Source: Duganella sp. Root336D2 (GTDB lineage Bacteria; Pseudomonadota; Gammaproteobacteria; Burkholderiales; Burkholderiaceae_D). Taken from it: DNA of 64,000 nt. A program made the position numbers and the translations under genes. Under the pieces are notes generated by a model that worked only from the letters and a program-made list of their open reading frames with translations, was not told where the DNA came from and searched no databases. Of this stretch, positions 50,069 through 59,468 are shown in pieces; positions within the stretch are counted from its first letter, which is position 1, and each line of letters begins with the position of its first letter. The stretch is from the NCBI RefSeq assembly GCF_001425005.1, contig NZ_LMDB01000036.1:186001-250000 (forward strand). Reading direction: 5' to 3'.

Positions 50069-51042
50069 GGCAGCACCTCTGACAGCACGCGCATGATCTT
50101 CTCCGCATCGACATTGGCCCCGGTCAGCGGCAAACCCACCTTGCGGCCCGCCACGCGCGGATCGTGCTTGAGGCGCATGGCCGCCGCCAGCGCCGCCGCT
50201 CCCGCGCCTTCGGCCAGGTTGTGCGTAGCCCGGTAATACAGGCGGATCGCGCGCGCCACCTCTTCATCGCTGACGGCCACCACGTCGTCCGCGTAACGCT
50301 GCACGACTTCCAGCGAACCGGCATGCGGGCGTCGGCAGGCCATGCCGTCGGCCAGTTCGGTGGTGGAAGGCGCCTCGCGCAACTCGCCGCCACGGTAGGA
50401 ATCGAGATAGGCGGTTGCATGTCCCGACACCACGCCGATCACGCGGGTGCGCAAGCCCAGCGCCTCACGCGCTGCAATCGCCGCGCAAAAGCCTGAGCCC
50501 TGGCCGATCGGCACGAATACCGTGTCGAGCGCCGGCTGCGCATGGAACAGCTCCAGCCAGTAGCTGGCGACGCCGGCCACGCCGTCCGGGTGGCAGGACG
50601 GCACCATGTGCAGTCCTTCACGCCGCGCCAGCGCCTGGGCATATTCATGGCTGGCCTGGAAGTCCTCGCCATGCTCGATCAGTTCCCCGCCGAGGGCACG
50701 CACGGCGGCATTCTTTTCCACGCTGTTCCCATGCGGCACAACAATCACGGCGCGTACTCCGTGGCGGCGCGCGGCGAATGCCACTGACTGGCCATGGTTG
50801 CCGCGCGTGGCGGCGATCACGCCTTGCAAGCCAGGCTCGCGCTGCATCAGCTGGTGCATATAGGCCAGGCCGCCACGCACCTTGAAGGCGCCGATCGGCG
50901 TGTGGTTCTCGTGCTTGACCCAGGCCTCGGTGCCCAGCGCCTCGTTCAGCAGCGGCCACGAAAACTGCGGCGTGGCAGGCATGGCGCCGTAGACGATGGT
51001 GGCAGCGGCGTCGAGTTCAGCACGGGTTGGCAGCAGGTTCAT
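50065..51042 (-). CDS. PLP-dependent threonine/serine dehydratase
   Basis: This 325-residue fold-type II PLP enzyme has the PLP lysine in TPIGAFKVRGGLAYM, ATRGNHGQSVAFAAR and the phosphate loop in FVPIGQGSGFCAAIAA. It lacks a C-terminal ACT domain, so it is unlikely to be feedback-inhibited. It would convert threonine or serine to 2-oxobutanoate or pyruvate through an enamine, which fits the nearby RidA gene. The start at 51042 precedes a short intergenic region shared with the divergent MocR regulator. Confidence 0.87.
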   Translation of the reverse strand: MNLLPTRAELDAAATIVYGAMPATPQFSWPLLNEALGTEAWVKHENHTPIGAFKVRGGLAYMHQLMQREPGLQGVIAATRGNHGQSVAFAARRHGVRAVIVVPHGNSVEKNAAVRALGGELIEHGEDFQASHEYAQALARREGLHMVPSCHPDGVAGVASYWLELFHAQPALDTVFVPIGQGSGFCAAIAAREALGLRTRVIGVVSGHATAYLDSYRGGELREAPSTTELADGMACRRPHAGSLEVVQRYADDVVAVSDEEVARAIRLYYRATHNLAEGAGAAALAAAMRLKHDPRVAGRKVGLPLTGANVDAEKIMRVLSEVLP

Positions 51043-51162
51043 GGCACGGGCTCCTTTACTTTAAGCACTGGATATTGGAAGGGGATGGGTGTATCGTAGA
51101 ATAAGTAACCAGTACAGTACCAATACACTTGCACGGATAATTTCACGCACTGTGATGGTGAT
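51043..51162. promoter_or_regulatory. Divergent promoter region of the dehydratase and MocR genes
   Basis: This 120-bp gap holds the control region for both directions. It contains a CAGTACAGTAC tandem (near 51110-51119), with TATTGG and CCAATA as a spaced inverted pair on either side, and an AGAATAAG stretch that could be a -10. A MocR protein usually binds direct repeats of this kind. No match to a known operator was tested. Confidence 0.4.
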
Positions 51163-52596
51163 ATGACCAATACAATCTTGCTAAGCCGCGAAGGCGGGGA
51201 GTCGCTCAGCGACCAGATCGTGCGCAGCGTTGCCGCCCGCATCGACGACCGCGTACTGCGCGCCGGCGCTCGCATGCCATCGATCCGCCAATTCGCCGCC
51301 TCGCACGGCGTGTCGCCGTTCACGGTGGTCGGCGCCTACGACAAACTGGTTGCGCGCGGCTACCTGGAATCGCGGCGCGGCGCCGGCTTCTATATCCGCG
51401 ACCGTGCGCCGCTGCAGGCGCCGCAGCCGGCCACGCGCGAGCCCGGCCTGGCGCAGCCGGAAGGCACGCAGGGGCTTGACGTGGTATGGCTGGTGCGGAA
51501 TATGTTCCGCACCGTGCCGCACCAGCACATGCCGGGCACCGGCGTGCTGCCGGCCGACTGGCTCGATGGGGTGGCGATCGGCAATGCGCTGCGCGCCATC
51601 AGCCGCCAGCACAGCAGCATCCTCTTGAATTACGGCGTGCCGCAAGGCTACCTGCCACTGCGCCAGCATTTGCAGCACAAGCTGGCCGAGCTCGAAATCG
51701 GCGCCACGCCGGAGCAGATCGTCACTACCGCCGGCGTGACGCAGGCGCTGGACATGGTGGCGCGTGAATTCACCCGCCCCGGCGATACGGTGTTTGTCGA
51801 CGATCCCGCCTGGTTCCTGATGTTCGGCTCTTTCGCCGCACTGGGTGCGCGCGTGGTCGGCATCCCGCGCCTGGCTGACGGCCCCGATATTGCGCAACTG
51901 GCCGAACTGGCCGCGATCCACAAGCCCAAGCTGTACGTGATCAACTCCGTGCTGCACAACCCCAGTTCAACTTCGCTGTCGGCCGCCAAGGCCTTCCAGA
52001 TCCTGCGCATCGCGGAGGAACACGGCATCACCATCGTGGAAGACGATATCTACTGCGAGCTGCACCCCGGCAGCAGCGTGCAGCCCGCGACCCGCATGGC
52101 GGCGCTCGACCAGTTGAAGCGCGTGATCTACCTTGGCGGCTTTTCCAAGACCATGGCCGCCAACCTGCGCGTCGGCTTTATCGCCACCTCGGAAGAAATG
52201 GCGCTGCGCCTGGCCGACCGCAAGATGCTGCAGACGCTGACCACCAGCGATATCGGCGAACGGGTGGTGCACAAGGTGCTGTCCGAAGGCAGCTACCGCA
52301 AGCATACGGAGCGCATCCGTGCGCGCCTTGACGGCCTGCGCGCGCGCACCGTACGCCAGCTGGAGAAAACGGGAATGCGCATCGCCAGCGCGCCGCCTGC
52401 GGGCATGTTCGTGTGGGTGGATGCGGGGCGCGACACCAATGTGCTGACCGAGAAGGCCATGGGGCAGGGCCTGCTGCTGGCGCCGGGCAGCCTGTTCTCG
52501 CCAAGCCAGCTGCCGTCCCAGTTCATGCGCCTGAATATAGCTGCGCTGCAGGCGCCGGAGATCTGGCGCTTCCTGCAGCGCGAACTGGGAGCTTAG
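51163..52596 (+). CDS. MocR-family regulator (GntR winged helix plus aminotransferase domain)
   Basis: The 477-residue protein has a GntR-type winged helix (about 10-80, LSDQIVRSVAARIDDRVLRAG then AASHGVSPFTVVGAYDKLVARGYLESR). A fold-type I aminotransferase domain (about 110-475) has the PLP lysine in LGGFSKTMAANLRVGF and NPSSTS. MocR proteins sense PLP or an amino-acid-PLP adduct. Its divergent position and the RidA, exporter and dehydratase genes suggest it controls that operon. The N-terminus begins at an ATG with only a weak ribosome site (GTGATGGTGAT). Confidence 0.93.
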   Translation: MTNTILLSREGGESLSDQIVRSVAARIDDRVLRAGARMPSIRQFAASHGVSPFTVVGAYDKLVARGYLESRRGAGFYIRDRAPLQAPQPATREPGLAQPEGTQGLDVVWLVRNMFRTVPHQHMPGTGVLPADWLDGVAIGNALRAISRQHSSILLNYGVPQGYLPLRQHLQHKLAELEIGATPEQIVTTAGVTQALDMVAREFTRPGDTVFVDDPAWFLMFGSFAALGARVVGIPRLADGPDIAQLAELAAIHKPKLYVINSVLHNPSSTSLSAAKAFQILRIAEEHGITIVEDDIYCELHPGSSVQPATRMAALDQLKRVIYLGGFSKTMAANLRVGFIATSEEMALRLADRKMLQTLTTSDIGERVVHKVLSEGSYRKHTERIRARLDGLRARTVRQLEKTGMRIASAPPAGMFVWVDAGRDTNVLTEKAMGQGLLLAPGSLFSPSQLPSQFMRLNIAALQAPEIWRFLQRELGA

Positions 52597-53927
52597 TCCT
52601 TGTGCTGCATGGCGACCATCGACATCGCCGCCGCTTCGGTGGCGGCGGCCAGGCTGGCGCGGGCGTCCTTGCCGAGCACCAGCCGCAGATCGCTGGCTGC
52701 CAATTGCTGGCTGGAGAGCTGCACCTTGCCTTGCAGGGCTTTTTGCAGGCTGGCGGCCTGTTTTTCAAAGCCGGGGCTGTACTGGATGATGGTCACCACC
52801 TGCCGGTAAGGCTTGGCGTTGCTCAGGCGGTCAACTGGAACCCCCATCTGGCCCAGCACACTGCGGAAGCGGCGCGCCATGCCGGTGACGCCGTTGCCGT
52901 TCGACACCTCAAGGCGCGCCATGCGCACCTGGCTGGCCGTTGCGGCCGGCACGGCAGCCTGCACCGCGGGTTTCACTTCGGCGGCGGCGACGATTGGTGC
53001 CGCGGATTCGGCCGGCGCGGCTGCCGGCTCGTCGGCAACACGGGCTCGGAGCTCGTATACGTTGCCGGCGAATTGGATCAATTCCATACGGCTGGCGCCA
53101 TCGCGCGCAGCGCTGGACGGCAGGATGGTCAGCTGTTGCGGTTCTTTGCGGGGCGCGCGCGCCGGTGCCGGTGCCGCGTTGGCCTCAGCCAGGAGGGCCA
53201 GGTTCGGGCTGGCAGCATCTGCCACTACCACCGGTGGCGCTTCGACAGATCGCACGGCTGCTGCCGAAGCGGCAAGAATCGGGGCGGGCATTGGCGGAGC
53301 ATCTTTTGTTGGCACTACGACGGACTGCGCCACCGCGGGCGCGGCTACAACGGATGGTGCCAGGACCGAAGGCGCGGGCGCGGCTGGCGCAACTGTTGGT
53401 GCGGCGGCTGGTGCTGCCGACAGCTGCGGCGCACCGGGATCAGGCGCCTTCCCCATTGCTGCTTCCGCCAGCTGCAGGTTCTGGAACGCTTTCGCACCGG
53501 CCCCCAGTGCCATGGCGCGGCGCAGGGTCTGCGCGGCACCGGCATTGTCGCCCATGAGATACTGCACATAACCAAGATTGGTGTGAGGCTGGGCTTCACC
53601 GGGATAGTCATTGACCACCTTTAACAGGGCTGTGCGTGCCGATTCCAGGTCGCCGCGCTGCGCTTCGATCACCGCTACCGCATTGCGCGCCTCGAGCTGG
53701 TTGGCGTCGAGGGCCAGCGATTGCGCATAAGCGCCAAGCGCCAGGGCAAGTTGGCCGCGCTCGTGGTGGAAGCGCGCCAGCCGGTTCCAGCTGGCGGCCT
53801 GGTTGCCCGGCATGTCGCCGCGCACCACAGGCTGCAGGGCCAGCGGACGCGATTGAGGCGGAGCGCTGCATGCCGAGAGTAGGCCGCAGCCGACTGCGGC
53901 CAAGGCGATTGGCTTGAGCTTGATCAT
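52593..53927 (-). CDS. Lipoprotein with TPR and LytR C-terminal domains (Tad locus)
   Basis: The 444-residue protein has a lipoprotein signal (lipobox LSAC, C20). Two or three TPR-like repeats (about 45-150, RFHHERGQLALALGAYAQSLALD and PHTNLGYVQYLMGDNAGAAQ) are followed by a Pro/Ala-rich linker (about 160-330). A LytR_C-type domain (about 335-430, RMARLEVSNGNGVTGMARRFRSVLG) ends it. It is the last gene of the Tad operon on this strand, where TadD-like TPR lipoproteins usually occur, and LytR_C suggests cell-wall contact. Its stop overlaps the MocR stop. Confidence 0.87.
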   Translation of the reverse strand: MIKLKPIALAAVGCGLLSACSAPPQSRPLALQPVVRGDMPGNQAASWNRLARFHHERGQLALALGAYAQSLALDANQLEARNAVAVIEAQRGDLESARTALLKVVNDYPGEAQPHTNLGYVQYLMGDNAGAAQTLRRAMALGAGAKAFQNLQLAEAAMGKAPDPGAPQLSAAPAAAPTVAPAAPAPSVLAPSVVAAPAVAQSVVVPTKDAPPMPAPILAASAAAVRSVEAPPVVVADAASPNLALLAEANAAPAPARAPRKEPQQLTILPSSAARDGASRMELIQFAGNVYELRARVADEPAAAPAESAAPIVAAAEVKPAVQAAVPAATASQVRMARLEVSNGNGVTGMARRFRSVLGQMGVPVDRLSNAKPYRQVVTIIQYSPGFEKQAASLQKALQGKVQLSSQQLAASDLRLVLGKDARASLAAATEAAAMSMVAMQHKD

Positions 53928-53939
53928 GGCAATTCCTTT

Positions 53940-54899
53940 CTAGCCAGCGTCGGTGCCGCCCATGGTTGGCAGCAGGACGCGGTAAATCGAGATAAAGGCA
54001 GGCCCCATCAACACCACCAGCAGCGATGGGAAGATGAAGAAGATCAACGGGAACAGCAGTTTCAGCGAAATCTTTGCGGCAGCTTCTTCGGCGCGTTGGC
54101 GGCGCCGCGTGCGCAACTGTTCGGACTGCACGCGCAGCGAATCGGCGATGCTGGTGCCGAAGCGTTCGGCCTGGATCAGCATCGCCACCAGTGCATCCAC
54201 GTCTTCCACGCCGGTACGCAGCGCCAGGTTGCGCAGGGCGCGTTCCTTGGACAGGCCGGCACGCAGTTCGAGCGTCACCAGGTTCAGTTCATCGGCCAGG
54301 ATCGGGCTCTTGATGCCGATTTCGTCGGCCACGCGCAGCAGGGCGGCATCCATCGCCAGGCCTGCCTCGACGCAGACGGTCATCAGGTCCAGCGCGTCAG
54401 GGAAGGATTCGAAAACCTCCAGCTGGCGGCGGTTGACCGCCCAGCGCAGCACGAAGTTCGGCAGGTAGTAGCCCAGTGCCGCCGCCAGCAGCAGCCAGAA
54501 CATCAAGCCATTGCCGGACATGCGGGAGTTCGCCAGCACCAGCGAGGCATACAGCGCCAGCGGCAGGATGATGGCCAGCGCCGTCTTGGCGGCAAAGTAC
54601 AAGGGGCCCATGGACGCATGGCGCAAGCCCGCATTCATGAAGCGCGTGCGCAGCGCCGATTTCTCCCATTCCTCGCTTTCGCCGCCGGACAGCTTGGCGA
54701 CCGGCGCCAGCCAGGCTGCGATGCGCGACAGCAGGGTGGGGCTGATGCGCTCGCGCCGGCGCGAGGCGCTGGGCAGGTCGGTAACCTGCTGCAGCCGGCC
54801 CTGCACCGGATTGCCGCTGAAGCGCAGCATGACGACGTAGGCGGTGCCGAACACCAGCAGGAATACCAGGGCCAGGAAAGCCATTTGAAGGATGCTCAT
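53940..54899 (-). CDS. tadC: Tad pilus platform protein TadC
   Basis: This 319-residue GspF-type inner-membrane protein has the cytoplasmic helical domain with FPDALDLMTVCVEAGLAMDAAL and SLRVQSEQLRTRRRQRAEE, and membrane helices near the N-terminus and at the C-terminus (LLFPLIFFIFPSLLVVLMGPAFI). Together with TadB it forms the platform for the assembly ATPase. TadB follows 12 bp upstream in the operon order. Confidence 0.92.
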   Translation of the reverse strand: MSILQMAFLALVFLLVFGTAYVVMLRFSGNPVQGRLQQVTDLPSASRRRERISPTLLSRIAAWLAPVAKLSGGESEEWEKSALRTRFMNAGLRHASMGPLYFAAKTALAIILPLALYASLVLANSRMSGNGLMFWLLLAAALGYYLPNFVLRWAVNRRQLEVFESFPDALDLMTVCVEAGLAMDAALLRVADEIGIKSPILADELNLVTLELRAGLSKERALRNLALRTGVEDVDALVAMLIQAERFGTSIADSLRVQSEQLRTRRRQRAEEAAAKISLKLLFPLIFFIFPSLLVVLMGPAFISIYRVLLPTMGGTDAG

Positions 54900-54911
54900 G
54901 TCAGTCTCCCG

Positions 54912-55889
54912 CTAGACGCGAATCCGGATGATCTTGCGCATTGCCAGCACCCCGAGGAACATCATGGTCAGTGCCCCTGCGACCATTTTCTGCCCGGCCG
55001 GGTCGGTGTACAGTACGGCCAGGAAGCTGGGGTTGGTGATCTGGATCATCAGCGCCGCGGCAAACGGCAGCAGGCCAAGCACCCAGGCCGACATGCGGCC
55101 TTCGGCCGACAGCACGCGGATCTGCCCCAGCAGCTTGATGCGCTCGCGCACGATCTTGCTGATGTTGTCCAGCAGTTCGGCCAGGTTGCCGCCAGTCTCG
55201 CGCTGGATCATGACCGCGATCACGAAGTAGCGCAGGTCGGTGCTTGGCACGCGGGTGGCCAGGTTCATCAGCGCGTCGTTCATCGAGATGCCGAAATTGA
55301 CCTCGTCGAAAGTGGCCTTGAATTCATCGGCGATCGGTGCGTTCATTTCGTCGCCCACCATCTTCATCGCCGTCGGGAAGGCGTGGCCGGCGCGCAGTGC
55401 GCGCCCGATCAGGTCCAGCGCGTCCGGCAACTGGTGGTCGACCTTGGCCAGGCGCTTGCTTTTGGCGCTCAGCACCAGCAGCAGCGGGATGAAGATCGAG
55501 AGCGCCATCAAAGGCAGCACCAGGTACAGCGGCAGGCGCAGGAACAGGCCCAGGCCGCCCACCAGAACCGGGCAGATCAGCGACAGCACGATCATGTCCG
55601 ACACTGTCCAGGTGATGCCGGATTGCTCCAGCAGCCGGTCAAGCTGGCTGACACGCGGCATCTGCAGCAGCAGGCGCTGGAAGGCCGGGGTTTCGCTGAG
55701 CAGGCGCTTCTTGATCATCGAAGCGCTTTCGCCGCCGGCATGAGTGCCGGCCGACATCATGCGCAGCCGCCGCGCCACCCGTTCCGCTTCCGGCCCCTTG
55801 GCCGAATTCCAGGTCAGGTACATGCCTTCGATCAGCAGCACCACGGCCAGGAAGACCAGGATGCCGGTTACGTAATAGAGGTAGTCCAT
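54912..55889 (-). CDS. tadB: Tad pilus platform protein TadB
   Basis: The 325-residue GspF-type protein has an N-terminal membrane helix (VTGILVFLAVVLLIEGMYL), a central cytoplasmic helical domain (QLPDALDLIGRALRAGHAF, GGNLAELLDNISKIVRERIKL) and helices near the C-terminus (MVAGALTMMFLGVLAM). It is paired with TadC and downstream of cpaF. Together with TadC it forms the inner-membrane platform for Flp pilus assembly. Confidence 0.92.
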   Translation of the reverse strand: MDYLYYVTGILVFLAVVLLIEGMYLTWNSAKGPEAERVARRLRMMSAGTHAGGESASMIKKRLLSETPAFQRLLLQMPRVSQLDRLLEQSGITWTVSDMIVLSLICPVLVGGLGLFLRLPLYLVLPLMALSIFIPLLLVLSAKSKRLAKVDHQLPDALDLIGRALRAGHAFPTAMKMVGDEMNAPIADEFKATFDEVNFGISMNDALMNLATRVPSTDLRYFVIAVMIQRETGGNLAELLDNISKIVRERIKLLGQIRVLSAEGRMSAWVLGLLPFAAALMIQITNPSFLAVLYTDPAGQKMVAGALTMMFLGVLAMRKIIRIRV

Positions 55890-55892
55890 GGC

Positions 55893-57278
55893 TTACATCC
55901 TCTTTTGTACGGTTGGGTCGAACATGTCGTCGGCCAGGGTAACGCCGAAGGTGCGCAGGCGTTCGCTGAAGCGCGGCCGCACGCCGGTGGCACTGAAGAA
56001 GCCCTGCACCGAACCGTCCGTGCCGACGCTGGTCTGCTTGAAGCAGAAGATTTCCTGCATGGTGATCATTTCACCTTCCATGCCGGTGATTTCCTGGATC
56101 GACATCAGCTTGCGCTTGCCGTCGGTCAGGCGCGCCACCTGTACCACCACGCCGATGGCGGAAGAGATCTGCTGGCGCATCGCTTTCACCGGCAGGCCGG
56201 CGGCGCCCATGCTGATCATGTTTTCCAGCCGGGTCAGCGCATCGCGCGGGGTGTTGGCGTGGATGGTGGCCATCGATCCTTCGTGGCCTGTGTTCATGGC
56301 CTGCAGCATGTCCAGCGCTTCGGCGCCGCGCACCTCGCCCAGGATGATGCGGTCGGGGCGCATGCGCAGGGCGTTGCGCACCAGGGCGCGCTGCGTCACC
56401 TCGCCCTTGTTTTCGATATTCGGCGGGCGCGTTTCCAGGCGCACGATATGCGGTTGCTGCAGCTGCAGTTCAGCGGCGTCTTCAATGGTGACGATGCGCT
56501 CGCTGTGGTTGATGTAGCCGGAGATCGCGTTCAGCATGGTGGTCTTGCCGGAGCCGGTGCCGCCCGAGATCAGGATGTTGACCTTGCTCTTGCCCAGCGC
56601 CTGCAGGATGGTGGCCATGGCTTCGGTCATCGAGTTGAAGCTGACCAGTTCCGTCATGCCCAGCGGGTCGGCCGAAAAACGGCGGATCGACAGCACCGGG
56701 CCGTCGATGGCCAGCGGCGGGATGATGGCATTGACGCGCGATCCGTCCGGCAGGCGCGCATCGACCATCGGGCTCGATTCGTCGATGCGGCGGCCCACAC
56801 GCGACACGATCTTGTCGATGATCTTCATCAGGTGCGAGTCGTCATTGAAGGTAATGGACGTCAGCTCCAGGCAGCCTTTGCGCTCGACGTATACCTGGCG
56901 CGCCCCGTTCACCAGGATGTCCGACACATTGGGGTCGGCCAGCAGCGGTTCCAGCGGGCCGAAGCCCAGCACTTCATACTGGATGTCGCGTGTCAGGTTG
57001 CGCCGCTCGCTGTCGTTGATCACCACCATGTTCTCTTCGAGCAGGCGCTCGACCAGGATCTTCAGCTCGTCGCGGATCTGGTCCTGGGTCAGGCGCTGCA
57101 TGCTCTCCAGGTCGACCCGGTCCAGCAGCGTCTGGTGGATACGGTGCTTGAGCTGCTGGTAGGCGCGGTTGTCGATCGCTTCGGAAGTGCGCAGGGCGGC
57201 GATGTTGCCGTTGAGGGGCGGCGTCGTGCCAAGGCGGTTGCGGAGGTTCGGGGTAGGGATCTGCATGATCGGCTCCAT
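55893..57278 (-). CDS. cpaF: Tad/Flp pilus assembly ATPase CpaF (TadA)
   Basis: The 461-residue secretion ATPase has Walker A ISGGTGSGKTTMLNAI, the Asp box VTIEDAAELQLQQPHIVRLE, Walker B RIILGEVRGAEALDMLQAMNTGHEGS and the His box ATIHANTPRDAL. The N-terminal ~100 residues form the NTD. It powers both extension and possibly retraction of Flp pili in TadA/CpaF systems. The in-frame ATG at 57266 is a possible later start. The next gene, tadB, starts 3 bp after the stop. Confidence 0.95.
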   Translation of the reverse strand: MEPIMQIPTPNLRNRLGTTPPLNGNIAALRTSEAIDNRAYQQLKHRIHQTLLDRVDLESMQRLTQDQIRDELKILVERLLEENMVVINDSERRNLTRDIQYEVLGFGPLEPLLADPNVSDILVNGARQVYVERKGCLELTSITFNDDSHLMKIIDKIVSRVGRRIDESSPMVDARLPDGSRVNAIIPPLAIDGPVLSIRRFSADPLGMTELVSFNSMTEAMATILQALGKSKVNILISGGTGSGKTTMLNAISGYINHSERIVTIEDAAELQLQQPHIVRLETRPPNIENKGEVTQRALVRNALRMRPDRIILGEVRGAEALDMLQAMNTGHEGSMATIHANTPRDALTRLENMISMGAAGLPVKAMRQQISSAIGVVVQVARLTDGKRKLMSIQEITGMEGEMITMQEIFCFKQTSVGTDGSVQGFFSATGVRPRFSERLRTFGVTLADDMFDPTVQKRM

Positions 57279-57300
57279 GGGCTGGGCTGGGGGCGCGGGG

Positions 57301-58461
57301 CTATGCGCGCTGGAGGATGCGTGACAACCAGCCGCGCGACTCGCTACTGCTGTCGCCGGCCAGGGTACGCGCCAGGTCCTGCAATGCCTTGGAAATCGGG
57401 CTGGCGCGCTGCAGCTGCAGGATCGGCACGCCCTGGTTGACCGAGGCGGCGGCTGCTTCGTAGTGGTTCGGGATGGTGCGGAACATTTCCATGCCGTAGG
57501 CTTGCTCGCAGTCGCGCAGGCGGATGTCGCCGCTGTTCGAATGGCGATTGACGATCAGGTGGATCTTGTCCTTCCGATAGTCCAGCGAACGGAACACCTG
57601 CAGCAGCCGCTTGCCGTCGCGGATATACGGCAGCGTGGCTTGCAGGATGGGGAAAATCATATCGGCCTGGTCGAGGGCGCGCACCGAGACGGCATCCAGG
57701 CTGCGTCCGATATCAAGCAGTACGAAGTCATAGTGCTGGCGCGCCAGGCGCAGCAGGGCGTCGACGTGCTCGGGATGCACGTCGTTGGCCTGGGTCGGGT
57801 CGTCCGGCGCTGCCAGTACGTGGAAATTCGGGGTCACCTGTACCATACTGGAAAACAGCAGCGAAGCGTCGAGGCGGTGCATCTGCTGCGCCACGCTGGC
57901 CACGCTGGCGGCAGGACGCTGGTCGGAGACGAACAGGGAAGCGTCGCCGAACTGCAGGTTGAAGTCGAACAGCGCCACTTTCTTGCCTTCGGCCGCGGCC
58001 AGCGCATAGCCCAGGTTGGCGGCCAGGAAGGTGGCGCCGCTGCCGCCCTTGCAGGAAATGAAGGCCAGCACCTTGCCCAGCGAGCGGGCGCTGAAGTTGC
58101 GCTTTTCGTCGAGGCGGCGCACCGCCGCCTGCAGCGCGGCGCCGTCGAGCGGGAGCGGCATCACCTCGCGCACGCCGGCGCGCATCGCCTGCATCAGGAA
58201 GTCGGGCGTCTGCTGGGTGCAGGCGACGATGATCGCCATGTCCGGGTGCTGCACGCTGAGCGTTTCCAGGCGATCGAGGTCGTCGCCATTGAGCAGCGGC
58301 TGGGCTACCAGCAGCAGGTCCGGACCCATGCCGTCGAAGCGCGGCAGCTTGTCCAGCAGGCCCGGCAGCACGTCGACCTGGTCGGTCTGGCTGCGTTCGC
58401 GCAGGATACGGGCGATTTCGAATAGTTGCTTATCGTTGCTGGAGATGGCTGTGATCTTCAT
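57301..58461 (-). CDS. cpaE: Tad localisation protein CpaE/TadZ
   Basis: The 386-residue ParA/MinD-like protein starts at the ATG at 58461. The N-terminal ~125 residues form a receiver-like domain (KITAISSNDKQLFEIARIL, VREVMPLPLD) without the phospho-acceptor site. The C-terminal domain has a deviant Walker A, SCKGGSGATFLAANL, in which the usual second lysine is replaced by Ala, and LLDIGRSLD as a Walker B-like strand. CpaE/TadZ proteins place the Tad machine at a cell pole. An open frame extends upstream but is antisense-like. Confidence 0.9.
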   Translation of the reverse strand: MKITAISSNDKQLFEIARILRERSQTDQVDVLPGLLDKLPRFDGMGPDLLLVAQPLLNGDDLDRLETLSVQHPDMAIIVACTQQTPDFLMQAMRAGVREVMPLPLDGAALQAAVRRLDEKRNFSARSLGKVLAFISCKGGSGATFLAANLGYALAAAEGKKVALFDFNLQFGDASLFVSDQRPAASVASVAQQMHRLDASLLFSSMVQVTPNFHVLAAPDDPTQANDVHPEHVDALLRLARQHYDFVLLDIGRSLDAVSVRALDQADMIFPILQATLPYIRDGKRLLQVFRSLDYRKDKIHLIVNRHSNSGDIRLRDCEQAYGMEMFRTIPNHYEAAAASVNQGVPILQLQRASPISKALQDLARTLAGDSSSESRGWLSRILQRA

Positions 58462-58469
58462 GGCATCAC

Positions 58470-58997
58470 TCAATTGGTAAAGCCGAGGCTTTCGGCGTAG
58501 ACGACGGTGGTGGCTTCCGGCATGGCGTTCAGCGGGCGCGACGCGGTGACGGCGCCGGCTTTGAAGATCAGCGGCCGGTATTCGACATTCTTGACCGATA
58601 CTTCGACGTACACAATGCATTCCGTGGCGCGGGTGATGTCGTTGCAGGCGGCCAGGTTGTCGCCGGCGTCGAGCGGGACGGTGCTGACCGTATCCACGCC
58701 ATTCGAGCGCAGGTAGCGGATAAAAATGTTGGCATTGGTGATTTCCGGACCGCCCGGCAAGGTGCTGGCGCCGAACAGCGCGAGGCTCTTGATGGTGGCG
58801 CTGTCGGAAACCCAGCGTACGGTCGCTTCGCGCGCGCCGCGGCGGCTGATTTCCTGCATCGAGTTATACACGAACATCATGCGCCCGAACTCGAAAATGG
58901 CGTAGATGAAGGCCAGCAGCAGCGCGCCGATGATGGCAAACTCCACGATCGCGGCGCCGGTCTGGCGCTTCAGGCTGGGGCGGGCTGGGGTTCGCAT
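58470..58997 (-). CDS. tadE: TadE-family pseudopilin-like protein 1
   Basis: The 175-residue protein has a short basic N-terminus (RPSLKRQTGAA) followed by the TadE membrane helix IVEFAIIGALLLAFIYAIFEFG with Glu five residues into the hydrophobic stretch, as in pseudopilins. The periplasmic domain contains a Cys pair (AACNDITRATEC). TadE-like proteins are processed by the prepilin peptidase TadV and are needed for Flp pilus assembly. It is followed by cpaE. Confidence 0.88.
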   Translation of the reverse strand: MRTPARPSLKRQTGAAIVEFAIIGALLLAFIYAIFEFGRMMFVYNSMQEISRRGAREATVRWVSDSATIKSLALFGASTLPGGPEITNANIFIRYLRSNGVDTVSTVPLDAGDNLAACNDITRATECIVYVEVSVKNVEYRPLIFKAGAVTASRPLNAMPEATTVVYAESLGFTN

Positions 58998-59004
58998 GGC
59001 ATCC

Positions 59005-59463
59005 TCACAGCATATAGCGCATGGTGGTGCGCGGGGTCAGGTTGATCAGCCGCACCGAGTTGCCGACGAGCGGTATGGTCTGGCCGATGTTGATGGCGTA
59101 GCCGCTGATCTCGACCCGTACCCCGCCCGGGGCGGTGCCGTCGATGCAGGAGCTGTCGTTGTACGAGGCATCCAGGCAGGTGACCACTACGTTGCTGCGT
59201 GCGAAACCCGGCACCTTGGCGGCGTTGGCAGCGGCGACCACGATATCCTTGGCGTTGCTGACCGAGCTGGAGCTGATGCCGGCTTTTTTCGCCACGCTCA
59301 TATAGCGGGCGCCGTCGCGCGTGGCCTTGCTCAGGGCGTCGTAGTAGGCGAAGGCACGGCCGAATTCATAGGTTCCCGCCAGCAGCAGGAACAGGATGGT
59401 CACCACCAGCGCAAATTCGACCAGGGCGGCGCCGGATTGCTTGGTTGAAGGGCAGGTTCGCAT
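59005..59463 (-). CDS. tadE: TadE-family pseudopilin-like protein 2
   Basis: The 152-residue protein has the ATG at 59463 and the TadE segment SGAALVEFALVVTILFLLLAGTYEFGRAF after a basic N-terminus. The soluble part has one Cys pair (TCLDASYNDSSC). It is a second TadE-like gene beside tadE1, and the pair is typical of many betaproteobacterial Tad loci. It lies between tadG and tadE1. Confidence 0.87.
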   Translation of the reverse strand: MRTCPSTKQSGAALVEFALVVTILFLLLAGTYEFGRAFAYYDALSKATRDGARYMSVAKKAGISSSSVSNAKDIVVAAANAAKVPGFARSNVVVTCLDASYNDSSCIDGTAPGGVRVEISGYAINIGQTIPLVGNSVRLINLTPRTTMRYML

Positions 59464-59468
59464 GGCGC

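Noticed and set aside
54096..57440. A 1114-codon plus-strand open frame across tadC, tadB and cpaF
   Set aside because: It is antisense to three certain Tad genes, is rich in His/Gln/Arg and shows no domain.
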